Shown piece by piece: positions 34,650-46,274 of a stretch of 64,000 bases of DNA (positions are counted from its first letter, which is position 1; each line of letters opens with the position of its first letter). The stretch is from Anniella stebbinsi (lineage: Eukaryota > Chordata > Lepidosauria > Squamata > Anniellidae): positions 65,542,109-65,606,108 of the forward strand of contig JARDYH010000003.1 of NCBI GenBank assembly GCA_029215795.1. Direction: 5' to 3'. Below the pieces are notes generated by a model. The model was given only the letters and a program-made list of their open reading frames with translations. It was not told the origin of the DNA and ran no database searches. The translations under genes were made by a program, and so were the position numbers.

Positions 34650-36700
34650 AGTTGGGGAACTGACCAATTACAAGCAAAATGCATAACCACGTTTGACTGT
34701 AACTTCTGGGCGCAACCTGAATGCAATTGGAAGGAGTTTTTCCATCTCTTGCTCTTTCTGAGACAACACAGGGAATCATGCACATTTTCAACCTGCTATA
34801 CCCAATAGCATCTTATGGCCAATTTATCAAAGTTTAACCTAAAATGTATTTGTGTATTAGGGCCCAATCCTTTCCTAACTACGTGAATGTATTTTAAAAT
34901 AACCGCTGAAAAATAAATGTGCGCACAATTGACATTTGGTGGAGAATGCAGGACTTTGCAATGTGCATTCAAATACAAAAAGTAAAACAAGAATCAGTCT
35001 TGACAGGTTGCTGAGAACTGGCACAGAGACACTTTTAAAGTCTTGTCATTGTGTCACAACAAAAATGTTGATCTTAAAGTATACAGGTACTGTACACCAC
35101 CCACAAAGTAGATGTAGAATCAAGTATATTATTAATTGTGATCAATCAAAAGGGTTGATTTAGATAGATAGTAATAACTGCTTAGCCTACTGTACGTATC
35201 ACTAGAAAGCATGACTTGCTCCTTTAAAATGTAGGATCAACTGAAAGGCACATTTTTCTTCTCTTTGTTCTTTCCCATCAATTTTAATGGGTGCAGAACA
35301 TCAGTCACATCTAATATAATGAGACAAGAAGATGGATGAGTACATTTGAAGCTACTCGTCACTGGACAGAAAACATCCTGAAGAAGTGGCTCTAGCAGCA
35401 TAGGGTTCAACAATGAAGCCTGGACAATAGGTGGAACTACATTGCTTGATTTGGTATTCGCATGGAGGAAAATCCATTTTCTTCCACTATTCATCATGTT
35501 CTCACATGTTACATTATCAAAGACGTTTTTCTATTGAACATGATCAAGTAACAATTTTTCATCCGAGGAAGTGAATAAAATCAGGAACAAAGAGCCCATG
35601 TGGAGATAAATGGTAAATATACTAGGTATCCAGATAAAAGCAGCTTCTGCTAAGAAAGTTTTAAAGACATATAAGGCACCAGACTTATGGAAAAAATAAA
35701 TAAAGGCTTTTGTGCTTTAGGTTTTCTACACCAGGCCAAACAATAAGTCATAAGACCTCCCTAGACGTTTATGAAATAAGAAAGTAGTTTATGTCAAAAG
35801 GAGACTATGCAGCTTACAAAGAGGAAGATGAAATGACAATATAAATGAAAATTAGCATCAGGGCTGGTCATGTGACAGCTGAAGAATTATTTGCCAAAAC
35901 TGTCAAGTATTAAAATCATTATTTGCTTAGAGAACAAAGCCCCCCCCCCCCAAAACCCAGAATATCAGAAAATGAATTACTATAACCTATTTAGATTCCT
36001 GGGGGGTGGGACTCGAGATGAGTAACAGAAGCCTCCAGGTCTAAAAGGAAAGGCAGAACTCCAAGAGGGAATAAGGCCACCACATATGCCCAATATAATC
36101 CTCAAATCCCCCCACCCCCCGTTGTGGTTAACAAGGAAATGGTGATACAGGACCCTTGGTCTGATGTCCTAAAAGGTAATAGTTTAAGAGAACTAAAAAA
36201 ACCACTGCCACAGTCAGCAGATTAAAAATATAGCGGCAATTGGGATTTACAATTAACATGTCATACTCTGGGGTCCTTTGCGGTTATCCTAAATCAAGGG
36301 GGATGTTTCCTCAGAATGAATGTAAAACTCATCTAATCAATATATTGCAACCTGTAAGTACCAGGAAAATTAACCCTGCTAATATTCTGAAAGTGGAATC
36401 TCTGTTTCTTAACTATACCTATGCCCATGCAGTAGTGACTTTCAAGGACAGCTCAAAGACAGTAGCATATATGATCTACTGGGGTTGGGCATAGTGGTAT
36501 CTAGATACTTCAAGAATGGTGTACATCCCTTACCACTATTAAAAATATGCACAGATAGGGCAGATAGAAGTAAATTAGGTTTGTCTAGCAATACAGAAGA
36601 TCTAATTAACTTGTGGGAGTCACATGAAACTATTCCACTCACAAACCGTAAAGAAAATTGGAACGTAGTTCTGAAAGAGTCAAAGATAGCCAACTCATGC
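34650..36700. other. Gene-free stretch
   Basis: Several overlapping frames on both strands (35237-35497, 36442-36753) show no recognised domain. Poly-C runs are near 35941 and 36108. Confidence 0.4.
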
Positions 36701-36707
36701 ATAATCA

Positions 36708-37237
36708 TTTCATAAGACCGACTCTGGCTTGCTTGCATTGGCTGCCTGTACATTTCCGAGCCCGATTCAAGGTGATGGTTTTAACCTATAAAGCCTTACA
36801 TGGCTTGGGACCACAATACCTTGCGGAACACCTCTCCTGACATGAACCTACCCGTACACTACAATCAACATCTAAGGTCCTCCTCCGAGTGCCTACTCTG
36901 AGGGAAGCTCAGAGAATGGTAATGAGAAAGAGGGTGTTTTCAGTGGTGCCCCCCTCCCCCAATTATGAATGATCTTCCCAACGAGGCTTGCCTGGCACCA
37001 ACGCTGTCATCTTTTCGGCACCAGGTTAAGACATTTCTCATCTCCCAGGCATTTAACAGCATATGTTGAGCTTTTTACCTGACCACTGGAAAGTTTTAAT
37101 GATATGTAGTTTGTTTTTAGGCTTTTATAGTTTTAATTTTTGTATATTGTTTTTTAAATGTTCAATGTTTTTAATTTATGTAAACCGCCCAGAGAGCTTC
37201 AGCTATGGGGCGGTATATAAATGTAATAAATAAATAA
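36708..37237 (+). mobile_element. L2-clade LINE 3' end, 5'-truncated, 0.53 kb
   Basis: Begins CATAAGACCGACTCTGGCTT, equivalent to ATATAAGACCTACTCTGGCC in copy B. It continues through the last coding part ([20 protein letters not shown], with a stop after EHLS) and the 3' UTR, and ends GGGGCGGTATATAAATGTAA with AATAAATAA. Similar to copy B but older. Confidence 0.88.
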
Positions 37238-37990
37238 AATCCAAGTTGTGTGCAAATTTTGTGCACTGTGTGTCCTCCTAACTGGGATGGTATGCTTAGG
37301 AATTCCCACTGTTCTCATCGACCACTGATTTGTCTCCCAGCCTGGGGACAGAGCCTCAGACATAGCCTCTGTGGGCTGGATTGTGACCCTCCGCAGACCA
37401 CATTCAGCCCACAGGCCAGAGGTTCTGCAACCATGCACGGCACATCTCAAGGATGCAATATACATTGTCATGACAGTCATTTTTCTGATATGTGTGTGTC
37501 TCAGATACATCTCCTCAGCTTCATGGCCATCATCCAAGCTATTATCACCAAATGAGGAAGGCTTGGTCTGGTGTATCCTACAGTACATCTTATTTACAGG
37601 GTTTAGGCACTTGGCAGGGGCAGGAAATTCGTTGTATATGCTACAGACGCAGGAGTATTACATTCCCCATCTCTTGCTACAAGCCAAGAACTGGCTTGCC
37701 TGCACATATAAAACTTGAGCATCTTGTATAATGTTCTTGGGCAGGATGGGGGTATCCTGAAAAATGAAAATTGAAATTGTGTCTGAATTCAATACAAACA
37801 TATTTTTAAGGAAAAATATTTTCACTTTGTAAAATATGAATATTTGGGGGGATTTAAACATATAAATGCATTGAAGATGTCTGAGCAGAGAGGGAAGAAG
37901 AGAGAGAAGACTGATGGTTAAAGTTGAAAGTCTCTTAAGGTGAAATCCTATGCATGTTTAGACAGAAAAAAGTCCTACAGATCCCAGCAT

Positions 37991-38240
37991 TTACCTATTT
38001 ATTTATGTATTATTATACTTATATCCTGCTTTTTTTTCTTCTTGCAAGGAACCCAAGGTGGTTTACACGGTCCTCTTCCTCTCCATTTTATCTCACAACA
38101 ACCCTGTGAGGTAGGTTAGGCTGAGAGTCAGTGACTGGCCCAAAGTCATCCAGTCAGCTGCATGGCCAAGTGGGGAGTAGAAACCGGGGCTCCCAAGTCC
38201 CAGTCCAAAATGCTAACCACTGCATCATACAGGCTCTCAG
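37991..38240 (-). mobile_element. Nearly full-length MIR-like CORE-SINE
   Basis: Minus-strand order: head with GTGGTTAGCATTTTGGACTG (A-box region), B-box region GGGAGCCCCGGTTTCTACTC, core with GACTTTGGGCCAGTCACTGA and CTCACAGGGTTGTTGTGAG, then GTAAACCACCTTGGGTTCCT and an L2-like tail ATATAAGTATAATA. About 250 bp, the most complete SINE here. Confidence 0.85.
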
Positions 38241-38498
38241 CCTTGTCTTGTCAATTTCTTTATATTTTACCTACTTCTCTTCAGCACTCCCTTTGACAAT
38301 TGACACATACAAACACATATTGGACAGGCAGAAGTGCTCTCCTGAACACTTGTGAAAGAAGAGTTTTTTTAAAAAAAAATTATGAACACATTTGCATACA
38401 CCTGAAGCAGCATACAACCCATGAAGAGAACCCATGGTTTGTTGTTGGGTTATGAAAGGTGGGTTGTTCATGGTTAACAAACCATGATTTGTTATCAT

Positions 38499-38589
38499 GG
38501 CTGGGTTCTGACAACATGAAAACCCTTGTTTGAACAACAACCCACACTCAACCCTTGAGTATGGATTATTATGTTGTCTGAACCCAGCC
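38499..38589. mobile_element. 91-bp foldback MITE
   Basis: GGCTGGGTTCTGACAACATG on the left pairs with the right end, whose reverse complement is GGCTGGGTTCAGACAACATA. It has the same GACAACA core as the ends of E1 and of the element at 46423-47998. Confidence 0.75.
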
Positions 38590-38593
38590 ACTG

Positions 38594-38899
38594 GCTGAGT
38601 TTGCATGATATGACAACCCACCCTGCAAAATAATCCATACATGATGGTTATTGGCCAAACAAACAATGGTGAACCCAAGAGATTACTGGGTTCACTGCAG
38701 ATTCTTCTGCCCCTCCTTCTTCCTTGATCCTCCATCCAGATATACCCAGAATCCTATGGGAATTGGCGACAGAACCCATCTTCTCTGCCACCAAGCCCCC
38801 CCCCCCAAACTCCACTCTGATTGCAACCCCAGACATGGTTAGAGCCTTTAATTTTTTTTCTTTCTTTTCTTTTTTCTTTTTGCACAAAAACAGGGCGAG

Positions 38900-38940
<41 letters not shown>

Positions 38941-39250
38941 GCATTTTCCCAGCCCCAGGGTATGTACACAAAAGTCCCCCCCCTTTTTTACTGGGTTTTC
39001 AGAGCTGTGCAAGTGCACAACTCCAACTGCTGTAACCTTTTATGTTTGAGCTGTCAAAAATACAAGGTAACAGTCAAGGGTACATTGTATATAGGCTGGT
39101 TTGACAGGCTTTGACAGTTGACAGGTGGGAAATGGGGTGCAACACAACCCCCTTAGCAAGGGATCTCCAAGGTTCAAAGAGTTTTGCTGAACTTGGGAGG
39201 GGGGGGGCTGCTTCGGATCACTACTTGTCCGAGTTTCCAGCAACAGTTTT
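38594..39250. mobile_element. E1-related element (E2), partial
   Basis: The left end CTGAGTTTGCATGATATGAC matches the E1 terminus. The inner part at 39060-39245 aligns with E1 (GACAGTTGACAGGTGGGAAA, TTAGCAAGGGATC, GTTTCCAGCAAC). A (TTA)n expansion sits inside. The right terminus was not found; a hairpin repeat begins at 39258. Confidence 0.55.
38900..38940. repeat. (TTA)n microsatellite
   Basis: About 14 uninterrupted TTA units. They cause the poly-asparagine and poly-tyrosine frames seen in translation. Confidence 0.95.
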
Positions 39251-39257
39251 TTGTAAT

Positions 39258-39372
39258 AAAGTGCACACCGCTCCCCTTTTCATTCCCAAATGCAGAAATC
39301 GCATCTAGTTTGACAGCTGTCAAACAAGACACAGTTACTGCAATTGGGAATAAAGGGTGGAGTGTGCACTTT
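39258..39372. repeat. 115-bp hairpin repeat centred on TTTGACAGCTGTCAAA
   Basis: AAAGTGCACACCGCTCCCCT at the left pairs with the right end, whose reverse complement begins AAAGTGCACACTCCACCCTT. Pairing resumes at CATTCCCAAATGCAG and at the perfect central palindrome. Probably a MITE nested at the edge of E2. Confidence 0.7.
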
Positions 39373-39631
39373 CCTGTGAAACCAATTCCTGCCAATTTAA
39401 GGAGGCTATTGGAGAGGGGTGCACAATTCCGCTAAAATGAGGAGGAATCAATTGTGTACTCTGTAGATTTCTAGACCCATAATTTCTCCCATAATTCTAG
39501 CATTACTTTGTTGGTTCTTGCATAGCGAGACACTATACTTTGTTGCACAAGATAAAAAGGAAGATTTGCAGTATGCCAGGTGAGGGGAAGTGAAGGGAAG
39601 GAGGTATCCCACAATTCCAAGGAACTAACTC

Positions 39632-39653
39632 AGAGAGAGAGAGAGAGAGAGAG
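39632..39653. repeat. (GA)n microsatellite
   Basis: About 11 AG units. Confidence 0.9.
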
Positions 39654-40024
39654 GAATAGAAATCCATTTATTTCACAATTGTTTTCCTTTCTCTCTAAAC
39701 AGACAGAAACCAGGTTTTCACGATCACAATAAACAACCACTGTTTATATAACGCCACTACAACCCATGGGGTATTGGAAGGTTATCTCCCTGCCCATCAA
39801 GCTATACCGCCCAAGTTCAGATGGCATGACAAGCTGCACCCGGACGGTGGAAATTATGCCTCACACATGCCGCAATTTAAGTAAGCCACAGTGGCTTATT
39901 TTGATCCTGTGAACCGGACCAGAGAATGTTAACTGCCATATAAAACGTACTTGGTTGCATGACAAAAAGTTTTGATGACTCTCCTAGGTAATCTAAAGGG
40001 TCTTGTTAGTTGTAAATTTACCAG

Positions 40025-40025
<1 letters not shown>

Positions 40026-40059
<34 letters not shown>
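40026..40059. repeat. (TC)n microsatellite
   Basis: About 17 TC units. Confidence 0.95.
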
Positions 40060-40062
<3 letters not shown>

Positions 40063-40454
40063 AATAGCAAGTAATTAGTATGAACTATTAAGAAAATATC
40101 TGAAGTACAAATAGGAAACTTGATTTAAATACTGTCGTAAGTTCTCAACTAGACATGAATCACTAACGAGGAGAGCAAAATGATATGAACTATGGATGAC
40201 AACTTCATAGAAAGTTACGGAGAACATTGTACTGTTAAAAGTTGGTTTAAAGTATGAAGTACTAATTGCTGGAAATTTCTTTCTAACACAATGTCATATA
40301 TGAACTACCATTAATGATCTATTTAGACCTATTGGTATAAGAGATAAGAACTCCGGAATTGGCTCTCTATAATGATAATCACTCAGTGTTTCCACACTGC
40401 CATGCCAGAGCTTCTGGTCATAATTCTTGAGTTTACAGTTCATTAACCAAGTAA

Positions 40455-41145
40455 GTAATTCATTCATTTATTACATTTGTATTCCACCTGATAGCCGAAG
40501 CTCCCTGGGCAGTTCACAGCATGATAAAATATAATATAAAATATTTAACATTCAAGAATTTTAAACAGATTGAAAGCAAGTTAAAAACAATTAACAATAA
40601 AATTACCATGAACTGATTATTATTTTTTTAAAAAAATACAAACTAAAATACCCTAACATATGCTGTCAAATGCCTGACCCAGCGCTGAAAAGATGCCAAT
40701 GTTGGTACCAGCAGACTGCATTAGAGAAAACATTCCACAGATTGGGGGGGGCACCACCGAGAAGACCTTCTCCCTTGTTGCCATCCTCTGAACCACCCTT
40801 GGAGAAGGTACTTGGAGGAGGGCGTCAGATGTTGATTGTAGTTTACAGGTAGGTTCTTATCAGGAGAGTTATTGCAGTCTCATGCTACGTAAAGCTGAAT
40901 TGGTAAAAACCATGGAAATGTAAAGGAGGCCAATTCAATCGAGGCAGAATCAATGGTATATGCTCATACCTTCTGGTCTCCACAATCCATCTGGCTGTTA
41001 CTTTTTGCACAAGCTGTAGCTTTCGAACAAAGATGAAAAGGAAAAATATAGTCCTGTGTGTCATCAGCATACTGATGGCAACTCACTCCAAAACTCTAGA
41101 GGACCCCACTCAACAGTTTCATGTTGATGTTAAATAGCTGGGGGC
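40455..41145 (-). mobile_element. L2-clade LINE copy D with internal deletion
   Basis: Minus-strand L2: tail (40462-40510), 3' UTR, the CGCCAGG-type end of the frame near 40675-40700, then the thumb region up to about 41028 (CACAAGCTGTAGCTTTCGAA). It jumps directly to the YADD neighbourhood (TGATGACACACAGGACTATA) and on to TTCATGTTGATGTTAAATAG near 41130. About 380 bp present in copies A and B is missing at the junction near 41030. Confidence 0.8.
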
Positions 41146-41289
41146 ATAGAGTAATGTTTGTGCAGTGCTTAGGAAATGTAGAAATCTTAAGGAAAGTAGT
41201 GCTAGACTGTAAAATAGAGAAATTTATCTCAAGATTCAGTTTGCTATATCTGTACATGAGATATCTAGACCCAAGAGACATATAAAAGC

Positions 41290-41395
41290 AAGAGCATAAC
41301 ACAATATATGTCCATATATTGAATCCATATATTGAATCCAATATATGGATTCAATGGGAGAAACCCCATTGAATCCAATATAACATTACCAGGTA
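41290..41395. repeat. Short palindromic and tandem ATTGAATCC repeats
   Basis: ATATATTGAATCC is repeated in tandem and then inverted (AATATATGGATTCAATGGG), followed by CCCCATTGAATCCAATATA. The result is a small cruciform-capable block. Confidence 0.7.
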
Positions 41396-41755
41396 AATGT
41401 GTATAGGAAGTCCTACAATTCTCAGCCATCATGGACGGCTGGGGTATGCTGGGAGCTGTAGGATTTTTTTCTAAACATGCAATGGATTGCACCCTTAGTC
41501 AATAAGCCTGGATGCTCCTAATCCTTCGCCAGCACTAATCAAGGTGGAATAACATGTTCAGTTTGTCCCATCCCATTTCCACATCACTTCGTGACTTTAA
41601 AAAATGTCAACATGGAAACTTGTACCTATTTTCATATGCACTTTGCCTAAACATTAGAACCTAGAATATGCTTTCTTGTATGAACTTTTGCCTAATATGT
41701 ACCTTTTTTGCAATCAGTTTTCCCTTGTACTTTTGTACTTTTTCATGTGTGTATG

Positions 41756-42220
41756 CAAGAAGAGAAGAGTAGTCATTGTGGGAGACTCCCTGCTGCGTGG
41801 GATTGAAACCCAAGTATGTCACGAAGACCCATGGACTTGCCAGGTATGCTGTCTCCCTGGAGCACAGATTAGAGATGTGACTGAAGGGTTGCCAAAGCTC
41901 ATCAAGCCCACTGACACATATCCTTTTCTTCTCATCCATGCGGGAACAAATGATATTGCCAAGCTGAGCTACGAAGAAATCGCGTCAGACTTTGAAACTC
42001 TGGGAAGGAATCTCAAGAACTTTGGGGCACAGATAGTTTTCTCATCCATCCTCCCAGTTCTCTGGATGAACGACTCACTACAAAGGTGGTGCCGACGTGA
42101 GGGATTCAGATTCTGGGACCATGGCTACGCTACTTGGAAGATGGACTGCTGGCAAGGGACAGGTTGCACCTCACAAGGGCTGGGAAGAATGTGTTCGGCC
42201 ACAGCATGAAGAACCTCATT
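41756..42220 (+). pseudogene. CR1 ORF1 esterase-like domain
   Basis: The frame carries RRVVIVGDSLLRGIETQV (GDS block with the likely nucleophile), LPGAQIRDVTEGLPKLI, LLIHAGTNDIAKLSYEE (GTND block), AQIVFSSILPV and FRFWDHG (Asp-x-x-His-like region). This is the SGNH/esterase layout known for ORF1 of CR1 elements; its role in retrotransposition is not settled. The N terminus is missing and a segment between LPVLWMNDS and QRWCRREGF looks shortened, as judged from the family. Non-functional. Confidence 0.82.
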
Positions 42221-42353
42221 AGGAGGGCTTTAAACTGACGTAAACTTTGAGACAATAATGGATGAAGGCTTATGCACCATAACAGAGAGAACAGCTCCAA
42301 TAGTACCCCAAAACAGTGTTCACAACAATGTAGGAAAGAAGCCAGACTGCAAA

Positions 42354-42990
42354 GCACATGGGCTTCGATGTCTATATACTAATGCCCAGAGTATGGGAAA
42401 CAAACAGAATTAACTTGAACTCTTAATACATGAAGGCAAATATGACTTGATAAGTATAACTGAAACTTGGTGGGATGACTCCCATGACTGGAATATAGCA
42501 ATTGGAAGATATAACTTGTTCAAAAAGAACAGAAGAAATAGAAAGGGAGGTGGAGTCACACTATATGTTAAAAATACTTATCCCTGCACAGAAATACAAG
42601 AGGATGAGCCTGGGAGCCCTATCAAGAGCATCTGGATTAAAATAAATGGGGAAAGGAATAAACAGAGCATGATAATCGGGGCCAACTACCGACCACCGAA
42701 TCAAGGAGAAGATGAGGATGAAACTGTTGAAAAGAAAATTGCAAGTAGTAATGGGGGACTTCAATTACCCCGATATCAGTTGGGAGACAAATTCTACCAA
42801 AAGTGGCCCCTCCAAGGAATTCCTGACATGCGTGGCAGATAGCTTTCTCCTACAGAAAGTCGAGGAAGAACTAGAGGAACAGCTATCCTTGACTTGATAC
42901 TGACCAATAGGGATGACTTATTGGATAAAGTGGCAGTTAAGGGAGCTCTGGGGGAAAGTAACCACATCATACTTGAATTCTTGATTTTAA
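42354..42990 (+). pseudogene. CR1 ORF2 endonuclease domain, frameshifted
   Basis: Starts GLRCLYTNAQSMGNKQN, then a stop, then LELLIHEGKYDLISITETWW with the catalytic Glu of ITE. GGGVTLYVKN and [17 protein letters not shown] follow. The frame shifts near 42740, after which [17 protein letters not shown] continues in another frame, followed by [14 protein letters not shown] and the SNHIILEF block with the final His. This is the AP-endonuclease-like domain that nicks target DNA. At least one stop and two frameshifts inactivate it. Confidence 0.85.
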
Positions 42991-43689
42991 AGGAAGCAAA
43001 AGCTGAATGTAGCCATACGCGTACTCTGGATTTCAGGAAAGCCGAATGTAATAAATTCAGAACTATGATAAGTAAGGTCCCATGGCAAGTGACCCTAATG
43101 AGAAAAGGAGTCCAAGATGGGTGGGAGTTTTTAAAAAAGGAAATTTTAAAGGCCCAATTACAAACAATTCCAACAAGGAAAAAAGATAGAAGACAACAGA
43201 AGAAACCAATGTGGCTCCACAAAAAGCTTAGAGATGACCTGAAAATAAAAAGGATACATATAGGAAGTGGAAGGAAGGCCAGGCTACAAAAGAAGAGTAC
43301 AAACAAGTAGCACAAAAGTGCAGGAATGGTATCAGGAAGGCTAAAGCTGAGAAGGAGCTGAGGTTAGTGAGGGATGCAAAAAGCAATAAAAAGGCTTTCT
43401 TCAGAGATGTGAATAGTAAAAGACAGAGGAAATAAATGGTGGTTCAACTGCTTCATGAGGATGGCAAATTAACAGATTACAAAGAAAAGCCCGAAGTGCT
43501 CAATTCCTACTTTGGCTCAGTCTTCTCTCAAAAGCAGGTCTATGACCCCCCTGGAAAAAGTGAAATACAAGTTGAAGGGGCAAGATTACAGTTTGAGATT
43601 GATAAACAAAAAGGTCAAGGAACACCTAATTTCTTTGAACGAGTTCAAATCTCCAGGGCCCGACGAACTGTATCCTAGATAGAGTAATA

Positions 43690-44870
43690 AAGGAGCTGGC
43701 AGAAGAACTCTCAGAACCATTGTCTATTATCTTTGCAAAATCATGGAAGACGGGTGAAGTGCCAGATGACTGGAGGAGGGCTAATGTCGTCCCTATCTTC
43801 AAAAAGGGTAAAAAGGAGAAACCTGGGAACTACAGACCAGTAAGTCTGACATCCATCCCTGGGAAAATTTTTGGAGAAGATTATAAAGAAGTCAATCTGT
43901 AAACACCTTGAAAACTATGCAGTGATTACTAGAAGCCAGCATGGATTTGTCAAGAACAATCCTGTCAGACTAATCTGATCTCATTTTTTGATCGGGTAAC
44001 CTCCCTAGTGGACTGTGGAAATGCTGTGGATATAGTATATCTTGACTTCAGCAAAGCTTTTGACAAAGTGCCCCATGACATTCTGATTCGCAAACTAGTG
44101 AAAAGTGGGCTAGACAGAACATCTATTAGGTGGATCCACAGTTGGCTACAGAATCGGACTCAAAGAGTGCTTATCAATGGTACCTTTTCACACTGGGGGG
44201 AGGTAACGAGCAGGGTACCTCAGGGGCCCAGTGCTCTTCAACATTTTTATTAATGATTTGGATGAGGAGGTGCAGGGAATGCTTATCAAATTTGCAGACG
44301 ACACAGAATTGGGTGGGATCGCTAATACCCTGGAAGACAGAAACAAACTCCAAAGTGATCTTTATAGACTGGAGCGCTGGGCTGAAAACAACAGAATGAA
44401 ATTTAATAGGGATAAATGCTAAGTTGTACACCTAGGAGAAAGAATCCAAAAGCACAGTTACATTGGCTCAGCAATTCTACAAGCAAGAAGGATATTGGAA
44501 TTGTTGTAGATCACAAGCTGAATATGAGCCAACAGTGTGATGTGGCTGCAAAAAAAGCAAATGCTATTTTGGGCTGCATTAATAGAAGTATAGCTTCCAA
44601 ACCACGTGAGGTACTGGTTCTCTTCTATTCGGCACTGATTAGGTCCCATCTTGAGTATTGTGTCCAGTTCTGGTCACCACACTTCAAGAAGGATGCAGAC
44701 AGTCTGGAGCATGTTGAGCGGAGAGCAAGAAGAATGATCAGGGGTCTGGAAACAAAGCCCTATGAGGAGAGATTGAAAGAACTGGGCATGTTTAGCCTGG
44801 AGAAGAGAAGATTGAGGGGAGACATGATAGCACTCTTCAAATACTTGAAAGGTTCTTGATCAACCCAGAA
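43690..44870 (+). pseudogene. CR1 ORF2 reverse transcriptase, frameshifted
   Basis: RT blocks in order: VVPIFKKGKKEKPGNYRPVS at about 43787-43846, VYLDFSKAFDKVPHDILI at about 44032-44085 with the first catalytic Asp, VPQG at about 44215, KFADDTELGG at about 44288-44317 with the catalytic Asp pair, then HLEYCVQFWSPHFKKDAD and LEHVERRARRMIRGLE near 44653-44755. Frame changes occur near 43675, 43880, 44230 and 44430. The linker upstream (42894-43310) is also open in part. Catalytic motifs survive but the chain cannot be made in one piece. Confidence 0.88.
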
Positions 44871-45132
44871 TGCAGGACAAGGAATAATGGGCTCAAGTTA
44901 CAGGCAGGCTGGACCTCAGGAAAAACTTCCTGACTGTTAGAGCATTATGACAATGGAACCAATTACCTAGGGAGGTTGTGGGCTCTCCCACATTAGAGGC
45001 ATTCAAGAGGCAGCTGGACAACTTATCTGTCAGGTATGCTTTAAGGTAGATTCCTGCATTTAGCAGGGGTTGGACTCAATGGCCTTATAGGCCCCTTCGG
45101 ACTCTACTATTCTATGATTCTATGATTCTATA

Positions 45133-45950
45133 ATTATCAGAGGGGGGGGGAGGGTTCAGAGAACGGCATCACAAAATACAGAAAACTACAATTATGGAAG
45201 AAGATATTGGTTTGGCAAGTGTGAATTTGGTAAGTTCATATCAAAATGCATGTTGCACGTGTAACAAAAGCCTGCCATCTGCTTTTCTGAGAGAGCAAAA
45301 AGTGGAGGGTTAAAGAGGGTGCTTAATCATTTTCTGGCAATACCATTTCTTTGCTCCATATCGCCCTGAGCTTTCTTCATAAGTTCAGTTCCAGATCCAC
45401 AATTATTCATGCAAACATATACTTAGGACCTCTAGCATGTGTCTAACAGCTACGTCTTCTTTTCTTTTACTCTGGATGAAGCCCCTGGCATATTGGTTGA
45501 GGGCTTTAAAAAATCTGGATAACAACCCCTGCAGCTACTCTAGAGTAAAAATTGGGCTGGGGACGTCAAAGCTGTCAGACACATATTTAAAGTAATGTCT
45601 GATTTGGCCTTTACTCCACATTTTAAAGGCCCAGAATCATTTTAAAGCTTGGAGTAAGAATAATAGAATTAAGCTACAGTGGCCACAGAACTTCTCTAAA
45701 CAGACACAACAGCAACAGCAGCGACAGGGAAAGGCAGAGTATGGCTTCTCTGGGGCTCCCCACACAGTCCTGACACCTAGAAGTCACTGGGTAGTTAGAC
45801 AAACTGGGTAGTTAGACAAACTGGGTCCAGACACCAGACTCATCATAAACTCAACCACAGTAAACTGCTGACACTATCTACTAAGCAATTGAGTCTCTTT
45901 ACAGATGCTACACCGTGTAGATCAAGGCCAGAATGTGAGATATATTGCCC
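45133..45950. other. Gene-free stretch after the CR1
   Basis: A direct duplication of GGGTAGTTAGACAAACT sits at about 45791-45826. Nothing else is recognised. Confidence 0.4.
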
Positions 45951-45956
45951 TGAACT

Positions 45957-46274
45957 AGGGTGACCATATGAAAAGGAGAACAGCGCTCCTCTATCTTTAA
46001 CAGTTGTATAGAAAAGGGAATTTCAGCAGATATCATTTGTATTCCTGCAGCACCTGGTGAAATTCCCTCTTCATCACAACAGTTAAAGCTGCAGTAGCCC
46101 TCCCTAGCATGACAAGACACAAAAGAGGGCAGTGCTCCTGCAGCTTTAACTGTTGTGATGAAGAGGGAATGTCACCAGGTGCTGGACCATACAAATGACA
46201 TCTGCTGATATTCCCTTTTCTACACAACTCTTAAAGATGCTGCAGTCCTGTCCTCCTTTTCATATGGTCACTCT
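45957..46274. mobile_element. 318-bp foldback MITE, copy F2 (best copy)
   Basis: Left end AGGGTGACCATATGAAAAGG; right end, reverse complemented, AGAGTGACCATATGAAAAGG. Arms pair over about 150 bp each, including GTATAGAAAAGGGAATTTCA against its complement, and the AACAGTTAAAGCTGCAG core near the centre. There is no coding capacity and no obvious target duplication. Confidence 0.88.

Larger units (their letters stand above)
41756..45132 (+). mobile_element. CR1 LINE, 3.4 kb, nearly full coding span but inactivated
   Basis: Ordered CR1 parts on the plus strand are an ORF1 esterase-like domain, an apurinic-like endonuclease, a linker, a reverse transcriptase, and the short 3' UTR ending TATGATTCTATGATTCTATA, the CR1-type octamer tail. 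The left limit is where the esterase frame becomes recognisable; upstream A/T-rich text looks like flank. There are several frameshifts and in-frame stops. No target duplication is visible, normal for CR1. Confidence 0.92.

Noticed and set aside
38648..38971. Frame with a poly-asparagine tract (and the poly-tyrosine/leucine frames opposite)
   Set aside because: Produced by the (TTA)n microsatellite and poly-pyrimidine runs.
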